In this document: in pieces, positions 24,103 to 32,378 of the stretch | Layout: each line of letters begins with the position of its first letter | How positions within the stretch are numbered: position 1 is the first letter of the stretch | Origin: Thermoguttaceae bacterium | GTDB taxonomy: Bacteria; Planctomycetota; Planctomycetia; Pirellulales; Thermoguttaceae | Assembly: GCA_017559825.1 (NCBI GenBank) | Contig: JAFYQR010000178.1 | Location: 1-45,558, forward strand | Length of the DNA: 45,558 bases | Direction of reading: 5' to 3' | The notes under the pieces: generated by a model | The model's input: the letters and a program-made list of their open reading frames with translations, nothing else | Databases searched by the model: none | Told to the model about the DNA's origin: nothing | Position numbers and translations under genes: made by a program

Positions 24103-27100
24103 TCAAAGCTCGCCCCAATTCGCGCCGATTTCCGCGTCGATTTGGAGCGGAACGGTCAACGGGTCGCCGAGTCGCATCTCTTCGACGACGATCTTCGCGA
24201 GGGCGTCGGCGTCGGCGCGGCGCGTTTCGAAGAGGAGTTCGTCGTGAATTTGGAGCAAGAGCCGAGCGCGTTCCGGCGTTCCGACGTTCGCGGTTGACGC
24301 GGCGTTAAACGACGAATCGGCGGCGAGCGCGGTTTGCTCGGCGACGAAATCGTCGAGACCGTCGAAAAGGGACGGCGCGGAGGACGCCGGTTGCGCGGCG
24401 ATTTGGGCGGTTTGCGCCGTTCGCGTAATTTTCGTGAAGCCGGGCGCGTCGACGAACGTTTCGCTCCAACGGGACGCGATCCAACCTTCCTTCTTAAGGC
24501 GGCGCCAAACGGCCAACATCGCCAACTTCATCAGGTCGGCGGCGGTTCCTTGAACGACGGCGTTGATCGCGGCGCGTTCCGGGAAGTTGAGCGTTTTGCG
24601 ACCGCGAGAGCCCCGAACGCCGGTCAGCGCGCGGCGCCGACCGAGGAGCGTTTGAACGAATCCGCGCCGAGCGCAGTCGTCGAGAACGCGGTCGAAAAAG
24701 GTCAAAACGCCCGGGTAAGTCGCGAAGAAAGCGTCGATGTAAGCGGCTGCTTCCGAAGCGCTTACGTTGATCGCTTTCGAAAGGCCGAACGACGTTTGCC
24801 CGTAAACGAGCCCGAAATTGACCGCTTTTGCTTTGCGGCGCATATCCGGCGTTACGTCGGCTTGAGCGACGCCGAAGAGGCGGCTCGCGACGAGCGCGTG
24901 AACGTCTTCGCCGTCCGCGAACGCCCGACGGAGTTCCGCGTCGCCGGAGAAGTGCGCCAAAACGCGCAACTCGATTTGGCTGTAGTCGCAGCTAAGGAAC
25001 GCGTCGAAACCGAGCGACGCGTCCGGAACGAATCCGGCGCGAATCAGTTTGCCGTTTTCGGAGCGAGCCGGAATGTTTTGCAAGTTCGGTTCGCTCGAAC
25101 TGAGCCGCCCGGTCGCCGTCGCCGCTTGGTTGAAGGTCGCGCAGACGCGACCGGTCGACGGAAGCGCTTGCGTCGGAAGGGGTTCGAGGTAAGTTCCGCG
25201 AAGTTTCGTCAAGCGGCGCAGTTCGACGATCTTTTCCGGAATCGGGTGGAAAAGGGCGAGTTCCTCCAACACTTCCGCGTCGACGCTCGGGCCGGTTTTT
25301 GTTTTCTTGATAATCGGGAGTTTGAGGTCGTCGAAAAGAACGCGCTGCAACTGCTTGGGCGAGTTGAGGTTAATCGTTTCGGCGAATCCCGGCGTTTCGT
25401 CGACGGCGGCGATCGCGGCGCGGATTTCCGTTTCGAGCGTTTCTTGACGGCGCAAAAAGTCGGCGCTGGCGGCGCGGAACCGCTCCGGTTCGATCGCGAT
25501 TCCGGAAAGCTCCATTTCGGCGAGCGTTTCGACGAGCGGCGTTTCGAGGTCGAGCGCGAGGCGTTCGAGCGCGGGCTCGGCGGCGATTTTTTCGCGTAAA
25601 ATCGGCGCGGCGGCGAGCGGTATCAAAACGGCGTCGGCGGCGCGTTCGGCCAACGTCGACGGCGGAAGCAGGTCGAGCGGAATCCGCTTTTTGCCGGTTC
25701 CGGTCGCCGCGTTGAGGTCGAACGTCGAGCGGTCGAGGTAAGTTTCGGCGATTTCGGCGAGGGTGCGGCGCGTCTCTCCGCTCCGGACAAGGTAATCGGC
25801 GAGAACGACGTCGAAAACGACGCCGCGGAGCCGGACGCCGAGGTCGCGAAGAACGAGCGCGTCGAATTTGATTTCGGCGCCGATTTTCGGAAGAGTCGGC
25901 GATTCGAGCGCGTCGCGGAGCGTTTCGAGCGTTTCGGCGGCGTCGAGCGTCGGCGTTCCAAGAGGGCCCCGGAACGGAAGATAGAACGCTTCCGCCGGGT
26001 CGACGGCGAGGGCCAGCCCGCAAAGGGTCGCGAAACGGGGGCGAACGCGGCCGAACTCCGCCTCTTCGAGAACGAGCGTCGCCAAGCTCAAAACGGACGC
26101 GTCGGCGAGTCGGGCTTGGAGCGCGGCCAATTTTTCGACGTCGTCGACGAGCGTCGCGGCGCTTTGCGCGGGTTCGGCGCTTTGCGTCGAGTTTAACGTC
26201 GGGAACGGGAACGCGGCGCTCGACGCGAAACGCTCCGTTCCGACGAGTTCGAAGGCGGCCGCGGCGGGCGAAGCGGCGTTTTCCGAAGCGTTCGGCGTCG
26301 CGTCGATCGGGCGCGGTTTCGGGACGCAGCCGTATTGCGAGACGGCGAACCGGTCGAGAAGGGGCGTCGCCGCGTCGAAATCGAACGAACCGTCGCGAAC
26401 TCCGTCGGCGGGTTCGGTTGGCTCGGAGTCGGTTGAGACGGACGCTTCGTCGGCGTTAAAGAGCGTTTTTTCGGAGGTTGCGGCGGGGGCGGCGCTCGCG
26501 GAACCGCTCAAAAACGCTTGACGGCGCGCTTCGATTCCGTCGAACCAATCGGATTGCGGGGCGGTCGCGACGCCGAACGTCTCGGCCAACTCGTCGACTT
26601 TCCCGATCAGCGACCGGAAGCCCCAATATTGGAAGAGACGGCGCAAACGTTCCGGATCGACGCCGCCGAGTCGCGCCGCGTTCCAATCGATTTCGAGCGG
26701 AACGTCGGTTCGAAGTTTGACCAATTCGCGACTTAGAAGCGCAAGCTCGCGCCCGTTGCGGATATTCTCGTATCGCTTCCCCTTCATTCCGACCGCCGCG
26801 TCGAAAACGCCTTCGAGCGTTCCGAACTTTTGCAGCAAATCGCCGGCGACCTTGGGGCCGATCAGCGGAACGCCCGGAACGTTGTCCGACGAGTCGCCGA
26901 CCAACGCTTGGAAGTCGACGACTTGATCGGGGCGAATCCCCCAATCGGCGACGAGTTCCGGGGCGCGGTAAAATTTCTCCTTGCGAAGAAGATAAATCGA
27001 CGTTTGGTCGTCGAGAAGTTGGCGGGCGTCCTTGTCGCTCGTCGCCAAAATCGTTTCGCCGCCGAGTTCGGAAACCGTTCGCGCGACCGTCGCCAAAACG

Positions 27101-27450
27101 TCGTCCGCTTCAAAACCGACGACGCCGAGCGCCGGAACGCCGACCGCCTTCAAAAACTCGCGGGTAAAGTCGAACTGCAGGAGCAAATCGTCCGGCGTCG
27201 CGCTCCGATTCGCCTTGTATTCCGGGTAAAGCTCGCTTCGGAACGTCTTGGCGCGCATGTCGTAAGCGCAAAGGAGGTAATCCGGGGAGAGTTTGCGCAT
27301 TAGGCCGAGAACGTCGCGGACGAATCCGAACGCGGCGCCGGTCGGCTCGCCTTGAGCGTTCGTCATCTCCATTCCGGGCGCGTGAAAGACTTGATAAATA
27401 AGACCGTAAGCGTCGACGACGCAAACTTTTTTACCGGCGAGCGAAATCAT
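24103..27450 (-). CDS. polA: DNA polymerase I with degenerate 3'-5' exonuclease and two insertions
   Basis: 1115 residues, against about 930 in E. coli. Residues 1-290: 5'-nuclease (ATSDKDARQLL, ALVGDSSDNVPGVPLIGPK). Residues about 297-440: an Ala/Ser/Pro/Thr-rich linker with no counterpart in E. coli. Residues about 440-620: exonuclease-like fold in which the Exo I D-x-E reads SLATLV, though the later KFD aspartate remains; proofreading is probably lost. Residues 620-1115: polymerase with motif A (CDYSQIELR), motif B (RRKAKAVNFGLVYGQ) and motif C (QIHDEL, 1067-1072). A second low-complexity insertion of about 70 residues (about 991-1063) lies just before motif C. Role: Okazaki fragment processing and repair. 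It stands alone between the GH28 gene and the acidic-protein gene. Confidence 0.95.
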   Translation of the reverse strand: MISLAGKKVCVVDAYGLIYQVFHAPGMEMTNAQGEPTGAAFGFVRDVLGLMRKLSPDYLLCAYDMRAKTFRSELYPEYKANRSATPDDLLLQFDFTREFLKAVGVPALGVVGFEADDVLATVARTVSELGGETILATSDKDARQLLDDQTSIYLLRKEKFYRAPELVADWGIRPDQVVDFQALVGDSSDNVPGVPLIGPKVAGDLLQKFGTLEGVFDAAVGMKGKRYENIRNGRELALLSRELVKLRTDVPLEIDWNAARLGGVDPERLRRLFQYWGFRSLIGKVDELAETFGVATAPQSDWFDGIEARRQAFLSGSASAAPAATSEKTLFNADEASVSTDSEPTEPADGVRDGSFDFDAATPLLDRFAVSQYGCVPKPRPIDATPNASENAASPAAAAFELVGTERFASSAAFPFPTLNSTQSAEPAQSAATLVDDVEKLAALQARLADASVLSLATLVLEEAEFGRVRPRFATLCGLALAVDPAEAFYLPFRGPLGTPTLDAAETLETLRDALESPTLPKIGAEIKFDALVLRDLGVRLRGVVFDVVLADYLVRSGETRRTLAEIAETYLDRSTFDLNAATGTGKKRIPLDLLPPSTLAERAADAVLIPLAAAPILREKIAAEPALERLALDLETPLVETLAEMELSGIAIEPERFRAASADFLRRQETLETEIRAAIAAVDETPGFAETINLNSPKQLQRVLFDDLKLPIIKKTKTGPSVDAEVLEELALFHPIPEKIVELRRLTKLRGTYLEPLPTQALPSTGRVCATFNQAATATGRLSSSEPNLQNIPARSENGKLIRAGFVPDASLGFDAFLSCDYSQIELRVLAHFSGDAELRRAFADGEDVHALVASRLFGVAQADVTPDMRRKAKAVNFGLVYGQTSFGLSKAINVSASEAAAYIDAFFATYPGVLTFFDRVLDDCARRGFVQTLLGRRRALTGVRGSRGRKTLNFPERAAINAVVQGTAADLMKLAMLAVWRRLKKEGWIASRWSETFVDAPGFTKITRTAQTAQIAAQPASSAPSLFDGLDDFVAEQTALAADSSFNAASTANVGTPERARLLLQIHDELLFETRRADADALAKIVVEEMRLGDPLTVPLQIDAEIGANWGEL

Positions 27451-27700
27451 GAGGGGACGTTCCTAAACGCCGCGTCGAGGCGGCGAAAGCGGGGAGCGAC
27501 GAAGCGTCGTCGGCGCGAATCGTCGGGAAAACTCCGAAAACGTCCGTCGAGCGAAACGAACCGTTCGAGCGAAAGCGGCGCGTTTCGACGCAAAAGTAAA
27601 AAGGAAAGGAAACGAAAAAGACGGCAAGAAAAACCGCCGCGCGTCGGAAACGCGGAAGCGTCGCCGAGCGCGTTGAAAGGAGCCGAAACGGCGGTTTCAA

Positions 27701-28069
27701 TTAGAAATCGTCGTCTTCGTCGTCGTAATCTTGATCGTTCCAGTCGTCGGAGTCTTCGTCGTCTTCGTCGACTTCTTGCCAGTAATCGTCGTCTTCGTCC
27801 TCGTCGTCGTCGATCCAGCCGTCATCGTCGTCGTCTTCGTCGAGCCACTCGTCGTCTTCGTCGTCCCAATCGTCGTCTTCGTCTTCGTCGTCCCAGTCTT
27901 CGTCGTCTTCGTCTTCGTCCCAATCTTCATCGTCTTCGTAGTCGTCCTCGTCGTCGCGGCTCGCGATCGGAGCGACGGCGGTCGCCGACAAGACGGCGCC
28001 GAGAGCGGCGTTATCCGAAAAATCAAACGAACGTTCGTTTTCCCAAGCGCTATTCAAATCAAATTTCAC
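27701..28069 (-). CDS. Extremely acidic Asp/Glu-rich protein with GTG start
   Basis: 122 residues. The start is the GTG at 28069-28067, decided by AAGGAG at 28082-28077 on the minus strand, seven nt away; the upstream in-frame TTG has none. The first 38 residues (MKFDLNSAWENERSFDFSDN, then ALGAVLSATAVAPIAS) are ordinary; from about residue 39 almost every residue is Asp or Glu, broken by Trp and Tyr (DWDEDEDDEDWDDEDEDDDW). Net charge is far below -60. Such tails can chelate Ca2+ or Mg2+, mimic nucleic acid or act as chaperone-like buffers; none can be assigned. It lies between polA and smc and has its own promoter-like element. The complementary strand encodes a Val/Phe-rich frame that is a shadow. 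Confidence 0.75.
   Translation of the reverse strand: MKFDLNSAWENERSFDFSDNAALGAVLSATAVAPIASRDDEDDYEDDEDWDEDEDDEDWDDEDEDDDWDDEDDEWLDEDDDDDGWIDDDEDEDDDYWQEVDEDDEDSDDWNDQDYDDEDDDF
27705..27956. repeat. Low-complexity GAC/GAA (TCGTCG/TCTTCG) coding tract
   Basis: About 250 bp of imperfect trinucleotide repeats encoding the Asp/Glu tail. It is prone to slippage in multiples of three, so tail length probably varies between strains. Confidence 0.85.
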
Positions 28070-28255
28070 GGTTCGACTCCTTAAAGTCAAAGACAGGAAA
28101 ATGGGCCGACGCCTCGCGCCGAACGTCCGCGATTAAAATCGCCGCGACGACGGGGACGAGGAGGGGTCGGTTAGGAAGTAGGGCCGACTCGACGAACGAA
28201 AACCGCGCCGCGTTTTAGCGACGTCGGATCAAGCGTCGTTCGGTCGACAACGCGA

Positions 28256-28284
28256 ATTATACTCCTTCGCTTCCAAAAAAGAAA
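28256..28284 (-). promoter_or_regulatory. Promoter-like element for the acidic-protein gene
   Basis: A perfect TATAAT on the minus strand (28256-28261) with a weak TTTCTT at the -35 distance (28279-28284, 17-nt spacer). The leader would be about 180 nt. The rest of 28070-28398 shows no gene. Confidence 0.5.
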
Positions 28285-28398
28285 TAGTAAAAAACTTCTT
28301 TTTCGTCAAATAAATTAAAATTTGGCGGTTTGGACGCGTCGCGCCGTCGTTTCGAGCGGGTTCGACCGATTTTTCGCCGTATTCGGCGCGTTCAAACG

Positions 28399-31300
28399 CT
28401 AGCCGGCGGCGGTTCCTCGAGCGATTTTCGGCGGTTGCGCGACCGGCGGTTTCTCTTTGATCAAGATTTCTCCGTCTTCGCCGACGTCGTCGAAGCGCAC
28501 CGAAAGGATTTTCGAAACGCCGGAGTCCTCCATCGTAACGCCGTAAATCGTCTTGGCCGACGACATCGTTTTTTTCGAGTGCGTAACGAGCAAAAACTGC
28601 GTCGCGGGGATAAAATCGCGCAGGGCGTTCGCGAATCGGTTGACGTTTCCTTCGTCGAGCGCGGCGTCGACTTCGTCGAGAACGCAAATCGGGCTCGTTC
28701 GGTATTGGAAAATCGCCAACAGGAGGGCGACGCAAGTCAGCGACTTTTCGCCGCCGCTCATCAGCGTCAAACTTTTCAACTCTTTGCCCGGCGGCCGCGC
28801 GACGATATCGACGCCGCTTTCGAGCGGGTTCGACGGGTCTTCGAGCGTTAAATCAGCGCGCCCGCCCCCGAAAAGTTTTTGGAAAATATTGCAAAAATAA
28901 ATTTTTACCGCCTCGAACGTTTCCTCGAAGAGGCGGCGGCAGTCGCCGTTGACGCGCTCGATAATCTTTTGAATCGACTTGCGCGCCGCGACGAGGTCGT
29001 TGTATTGGTTGAACAACGTCGCGTATCGGGTTTTCAGCGTTTCGAGCGTTTCGATCGCCTCCAAATTGACCGGACCGAGGTCGCGGAGCGTTTTGCGCAG
29101 TTCGTCGATTTCCTTTTGACGACGGCGAGCGCCCGACGCGTCGCGGGGAACGACGATTTCGCGTTCGTCGTCGACGCCGTTATTTTGCGCGTCGTCGGGG
29201 ACGTCGGCGGCGTTCGAGGAATTTTTACCGGCGTTTTTCGAACTTCGTCGTTCGTTTTCCTCTTCGACGCGGAATTTCGCGTCGGCGAGGTCGAGCCCGT
29301 AATCTTCGCGAATCCGCTCTTCGAGCGTTTTAATCTCTTGCGCGAGGCGTTCGGCGGCGATTTCTTTCGAGCGAATTTCTTCGCGGCGTTTTTCGAGCGC
29401 GTCGCGGTTCGTTTGGACGACGAGCGCCGCTTCGTCGCGAATCGTCGCGAGCCGTCGACGTTCGACGAGCGCCGTTTTTTGCGCGGCGACGAGCGTTTCT
29501 TTCGCCGAGTAAAGTCCGGCGAGGATCGCGGTTCCGTTCAAAATCGTCAACTCGGCGGCGCGAATCCGCTCGCGGAGCGATTCGACGCGGCGTTCGTTTT
29601 CGGCGGTTCGTCGACCGCGTTCGAGTCGGGCGTCGTCGAGTCGTTTGAGGAGGTCGTTCAAAAAGCCGACGCGCTCCTCCGTCTTGGCGAGTTCGATTTT
29701 GAGATTCGTCGTCCGCTTCATTTTCTCTTGACGCTCGGCGGAGAGCGCGTCGCTCGCTTCTTGAATCGCGGCGAGTCGGGCGTCGAGTTCGGCGACCCCG
29801 GCGTCGAACGCGGTTTTCGCCTCCGTTTTGACGGCGAGTTCGGCGAGCGTTTTGTCGAGTTCTTGCGCGAGTTCCGACGTTTCTTTTTCGAGTTGGGCGA
29901 AACGACCGCGGATTTGCGCGTCGCGCTCGGCGGTCGCCGTTTGGCGAAGTCGAATCGCGTCGAGCGCTTGCGTCGTTTCGCGCTGAACGCCCGCTTCCGC
30001 TTCGAACTCGGCGTCGGCTTGCGCGAGCGCGGTTTTCAGCTCCGCGACGGTCTCTTGCAGGCGTTCGAACTCCGCTTCGAGCTTTTGCATATCGGTCGAG
30101 AGCGCGGCGAGTTCGCTGCGTCGCGAGATCAGCCCGGCGCTCCCTTGCGCGGAACCGACGACGAGCGTTCCGTCGGCGGTCAAGAGGGAACCGTCGGCGG
30201 CGAGGAAGTTCGTCGGCTCGCCCCCTTCGCGGTAAAGCTGCTTCGCGACCGAGATCGATTCGACGATCCAAGAGCGGTAAAGGAGCCGTTGGACGAGCGC
30301 GGCGAAACGGGGCTCAGTCTCGACGAATTGGTCGGCGCGACCGAGGACGCCCGGTTTGCCGTCGAATTGCGGATTCAGCGGAATCGCTTTGCTCGGGTTT
30401 GGGTCGAGCCAAATAAAGCCGACGCGACCGGCGAAGCGCGAGCCGTTCCGTTCAATGAAGCGGAAAAGCTCCGGATCGGGCGGAACGACGACGTATTGCG
30501 CCGTCGGGCCGAGCGCCAATTCGACGAGCGGCGCCGCCTCGACGTTGACGCGAATCAAGTCGGCGACGAGACCGAACGCGTTGCGGAACGGCGATTCCGG
30601 GACGTCGATCGAGCGCAAAACCTCCTTGACGCCGGGACTCAGTCCCTCGTATTTGCGGAGCAAATCTTGCAAAAGCGTCGAGCGTTCGACGAACGCGGTT
30701 CGCTTCCGTTCGAGTTCGGAAAATTCGACTTGTCGAGCGCCGAGGTCGCGCCGCAACTCTTCGCGGCGTTTTTTCAACTCGCCGAGCCGTTGGAACGACG
30801 TTTCGCGACGGCGTTCGAGTTCGTCGACGTTCCCTTTGAGTTCGCCGAACTGCGCCGAAAGTTCCGCGATTTGCCGCTCGACTTCCTCTTTTTGCCGAAC
30901 TTTTTGCGTTTTCGACTGTTCGAGCGTTCGGCGTCGGGTCTCCAGCGCGGCCAACTCCCCGGCGAAGCGGCTCGTTTCGGCGTTTTTCTCTTGTCGTTTC
31001 GCTCGGAACGTTTCGCGTTCGGCGGCGAGCGTTTCGGCTTGCGTCGCCAATTGTTCGAGCGCGGCGGTTTCGTCGGCGAACTCTTTCGCGATTCGCTCGA
31101 CGGCGGCGCGAGCGTCGGCGAGTTCCGTTTCCGTTTGACGCGACGACGCGTCGGCTTCCGAGCCTTGAACGCCGAGTTCGACCGCTTGAGCGCGACTGCG
31201 GCGAACGTCCGCCGTCCAATCGTCGACTTGCGCCGACTGAAAATCGACGGTCGACGTTTCGGCGGCGATTCGTTCGCGAACGCCGGCAAGCTCCGTTTCG

Positions 31301-32154
31301 ACGCGGCGAAGTTCCGCTTCGACGTCGGCTAATTTCGACGCTGCGTCCCGTTGCGCGGTCTCGGCGGCGGCGATTCGTTGTTCGGCGGTCGCTTGAAACT
31401 CGGCGAAATCGGTCGTTTCGACGGTCGTTTGGGCGCGCTCGGCCGTTTTGAGCCGCCAATCGAAGAGGGCGACTTCGACGCGGAGCTTTTGGAGCCGCGC
31501 GGCGCAACGGCGGTAAGTTTCCGCTTTCCCGGCTTGCGATTTCGTTTTGCGGAGCTGGCTTTCGACTTCGCCGACCAAATCGGAGAGGCGGAGCAAATTC
31601 TGCTCGACGCGCTCGAGTCGGCGGGCAACCTCCTGCTTCTTGGCGTTGAATCGGGAAACGCCCGCGGCCTCCTCCAAGACGGCTCGACGTTGCGCGCTCG
31701 AACTTTGCAACAGCGCCTCGACGCGCCCCTGTTCGATGACGGCGTACCCCTGCGACCCGAGCCCGACGCCCGCGACGATCTCGCGGAAGTCCTTCAAGCG
31801 ACTCGCGTTCCCGTTGATTAAGTATTCCGATTCGCCGTTGCGATAGACGCGCCGCGTCAGGTGGATTTCGTCCGCGTCGATAGAAAGGAAGCGCTTGCGG
31901 TTGTCGAAGGAAAGCGTAACTTCCGCCGACGAAAGCGGTTGCCGCGTCGCGGAGCCGTTAAAAACGACGTCCGACATTTCGTCGCCGCGGAGCCGTTTCG
32001 CGCTCTGTTCGCCGAGCGCCCATTTGATCGCGTCGACGACGTTCGACTTTCCGGAGCCGTTCGGGCCGACGAGGGCGCAGATACCCTCGTCCAGCTCGAT
32101 TCGCGTCCGATCCGCGAAACTCTTGAAGCCGTATAACTCGATCGATTTTAACAT
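28399..32154 (-). CDS. smc: Chromosome partition protein SMC
   Basis: 1251 residues. N-terminal ATPase half: MLKSIELYGFKSFADRT, Walker A GPNGSGKS at 32-39, then LGEQSAKRLRG. Two long coiled coils (about 170-500 and 670-1010), rich in Ala, Glu and Arg, flank a hinge at about 510-660 (GLSPGVKEVLRS, then the globular hinge with VELALGPTAQYVVV). C-terminal half: signature LMSGGEKSLTCVALLLA and Walker B PICVLDEVDAALDEGN, then the D-loop and LVTHSKKTM (H-loop). SMC dimers with ScpAB organise and segregate the chromosome. The region at about 1000-1045 contains an Asn/Asp-rich insert (NSSNAADVPDDAQNNGVDDE). scpA and scpB are not in the window. Single-gene unit with its own promoter. Confidence 0.96.
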   Translation of the reverse strand: MLKSIELYGFKSFADRTRIELDEGICALVGPNGSGKSNVVDAIKWALGEQSAKRLRGDEMSDVVFNGSATRQPLSSAEVTLSFDNRKRFLSIDADEIHLTRRVYRNGESEYLINGNASRLKDFREIVAGVGLGSQGYAVIEQGRVEALLQSSSAQRRAVLEEAAGVSRFNAKKQEVARRLERVEQNLLRLSDLVGEVESQLRKTKSQAGKAETYRRCAARLQKLRVEVALFDWRLKTAERAQTTVETTDFAEFQATAEQRIAAAETAQRDAASKLADVEAELRRVETELAGVRERIAAETSTVDFQSAQVDDWTADVRRSRAQAVELGVQGSEADASSRQTETELADARAAVERIAKEFADETAALEQLATQAETLAAERETFRAKRQEKNAETSRFAGELAALETRRRTLEQSKTQKVRQKEEVERQIAELSAQFGELKGNVDELERRRETSFQRLGELKKRREELRRDLGARQVEFSELERKRTAFVERSTLLQDLLRKYEGLSPGVKEVLRSIDVPESPFRNAFGLVADLIRVNVEAAPLVELALGPTAQYVVVPPDPELFRFIERNGSRFAGRVGFIWLDPNPSKAIPLNPQFDGKPGVLGRADQFVETEPRFAALVQRLLYRSWIVESISVAKQLYREGGEPTNFLAADGSLLTADGTLVVGSAQGSAGLISRRSELAALSTDMQKLEAEFERLQETVAELKTALAQADAEFEAEAGVQRETTQALDAIRLRQTATAERDAQIRGRFAQLEKETSELAQELDKTLAELAVKTEAKTAFDAGVAELDARLAAIQEASDALSAERQEKMKRTTNLKIELAKTEERVGFLNDLLKRLDDARLERGRRTAENERRVESLRERIRAAELTILNGTAILAGLYSAKETLVAAQKTALVERRRLATIRDEAALVVQTNRDALEKRREEIRSKEIAAERLAQEIKTLEERIREDYGLDLADAKFRVEEENERRSSKNAGKNSSNAADVPDDAQNNGVDDEREIVVPRDASGARRRQKEIDELRKTLRDLGPVNLEAIETLETLKTRYATLFNQYNDLVAARKSIQKIIERVNGDCRRLFEETFEAVKIYFCNIFQKLFGGGRADLTLEDPSNPLESGVDIVARPPGKELKSLTLMSGGEKSLTCVALLLAIFQYRTSPICVLDEVDAALDEGNVNRFANALRDFIPATQFLLVTHSKKTMSSAKTIYGVTMEDSGVSKILSVRFDDVGEDGEILIKEKPPVAQPPKIARGTAAG

Positions 32155-32253
32155 CTTAGCGCGACAAAACGGAAGCGGCGAACCGCTCGCAAAGGGGAAA
32201 AACGGGAAAATAAGGGCAACCGCCCGCCGTTCGGAAAGACTCCGAGACGGGCG

Positions 32254-32282
32254 ATTTTACCTAATTTCTCCGGTTCCCGCAA
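32254..32282 (-). promoter_or_regulatory. Sigma70-like promoter for smc
   Basis: Minus strand TTGCGG (32277-32282), 17-nt spacer, TAAAAT (32254-32259). Start codon at 32154, so the leader is about 90 nt and includes a TCGGA/TCCGA hairpin. Confidence 0.65.
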
Positions 32283-32315
32283 GAGCGATTTTTCGCCGCG
32301 TTCGCCGCCGATTTT

Positions 32316-32344
32316 AAAAACGACGGAGCGTTTTTGCTCCGTCG
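32316..32344 (-). terminator. Rho-independent terminator after the GH109-like gene
   Basis: Perfect 9-bp stem CGACGGAGC/GCTCCGTCG (32321-32329 with 32336-32344); on the minus strand it is followed by TTTTTAAAAT. Confidence 0.82.
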
Positions 32345-32378
32345 CGTCGCGCAAAAGTTGAGAAATTTGAGAGAGGCG

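Noticed and set aside
27731..28084. Val/Phe-rich hydrophobic frame on the plus strand
   Set aside because: It is the complement of the Asp/Glu tract; GTC/TTC triplets arise automatically from GAC/GAA.
28067..28085. GGTTCGACTCC resembling a tRNA T-arm
   Set aside because: No acceptor, D or anticodon stem fits around it; it overlaps the start and ribosome site of the acidic-protein gene.
28879..31332. Open frame of 817 codons antisense to smc
   Set aside because: Phe/Arg/Glu-rich product without motif, opposite an intact SMC.
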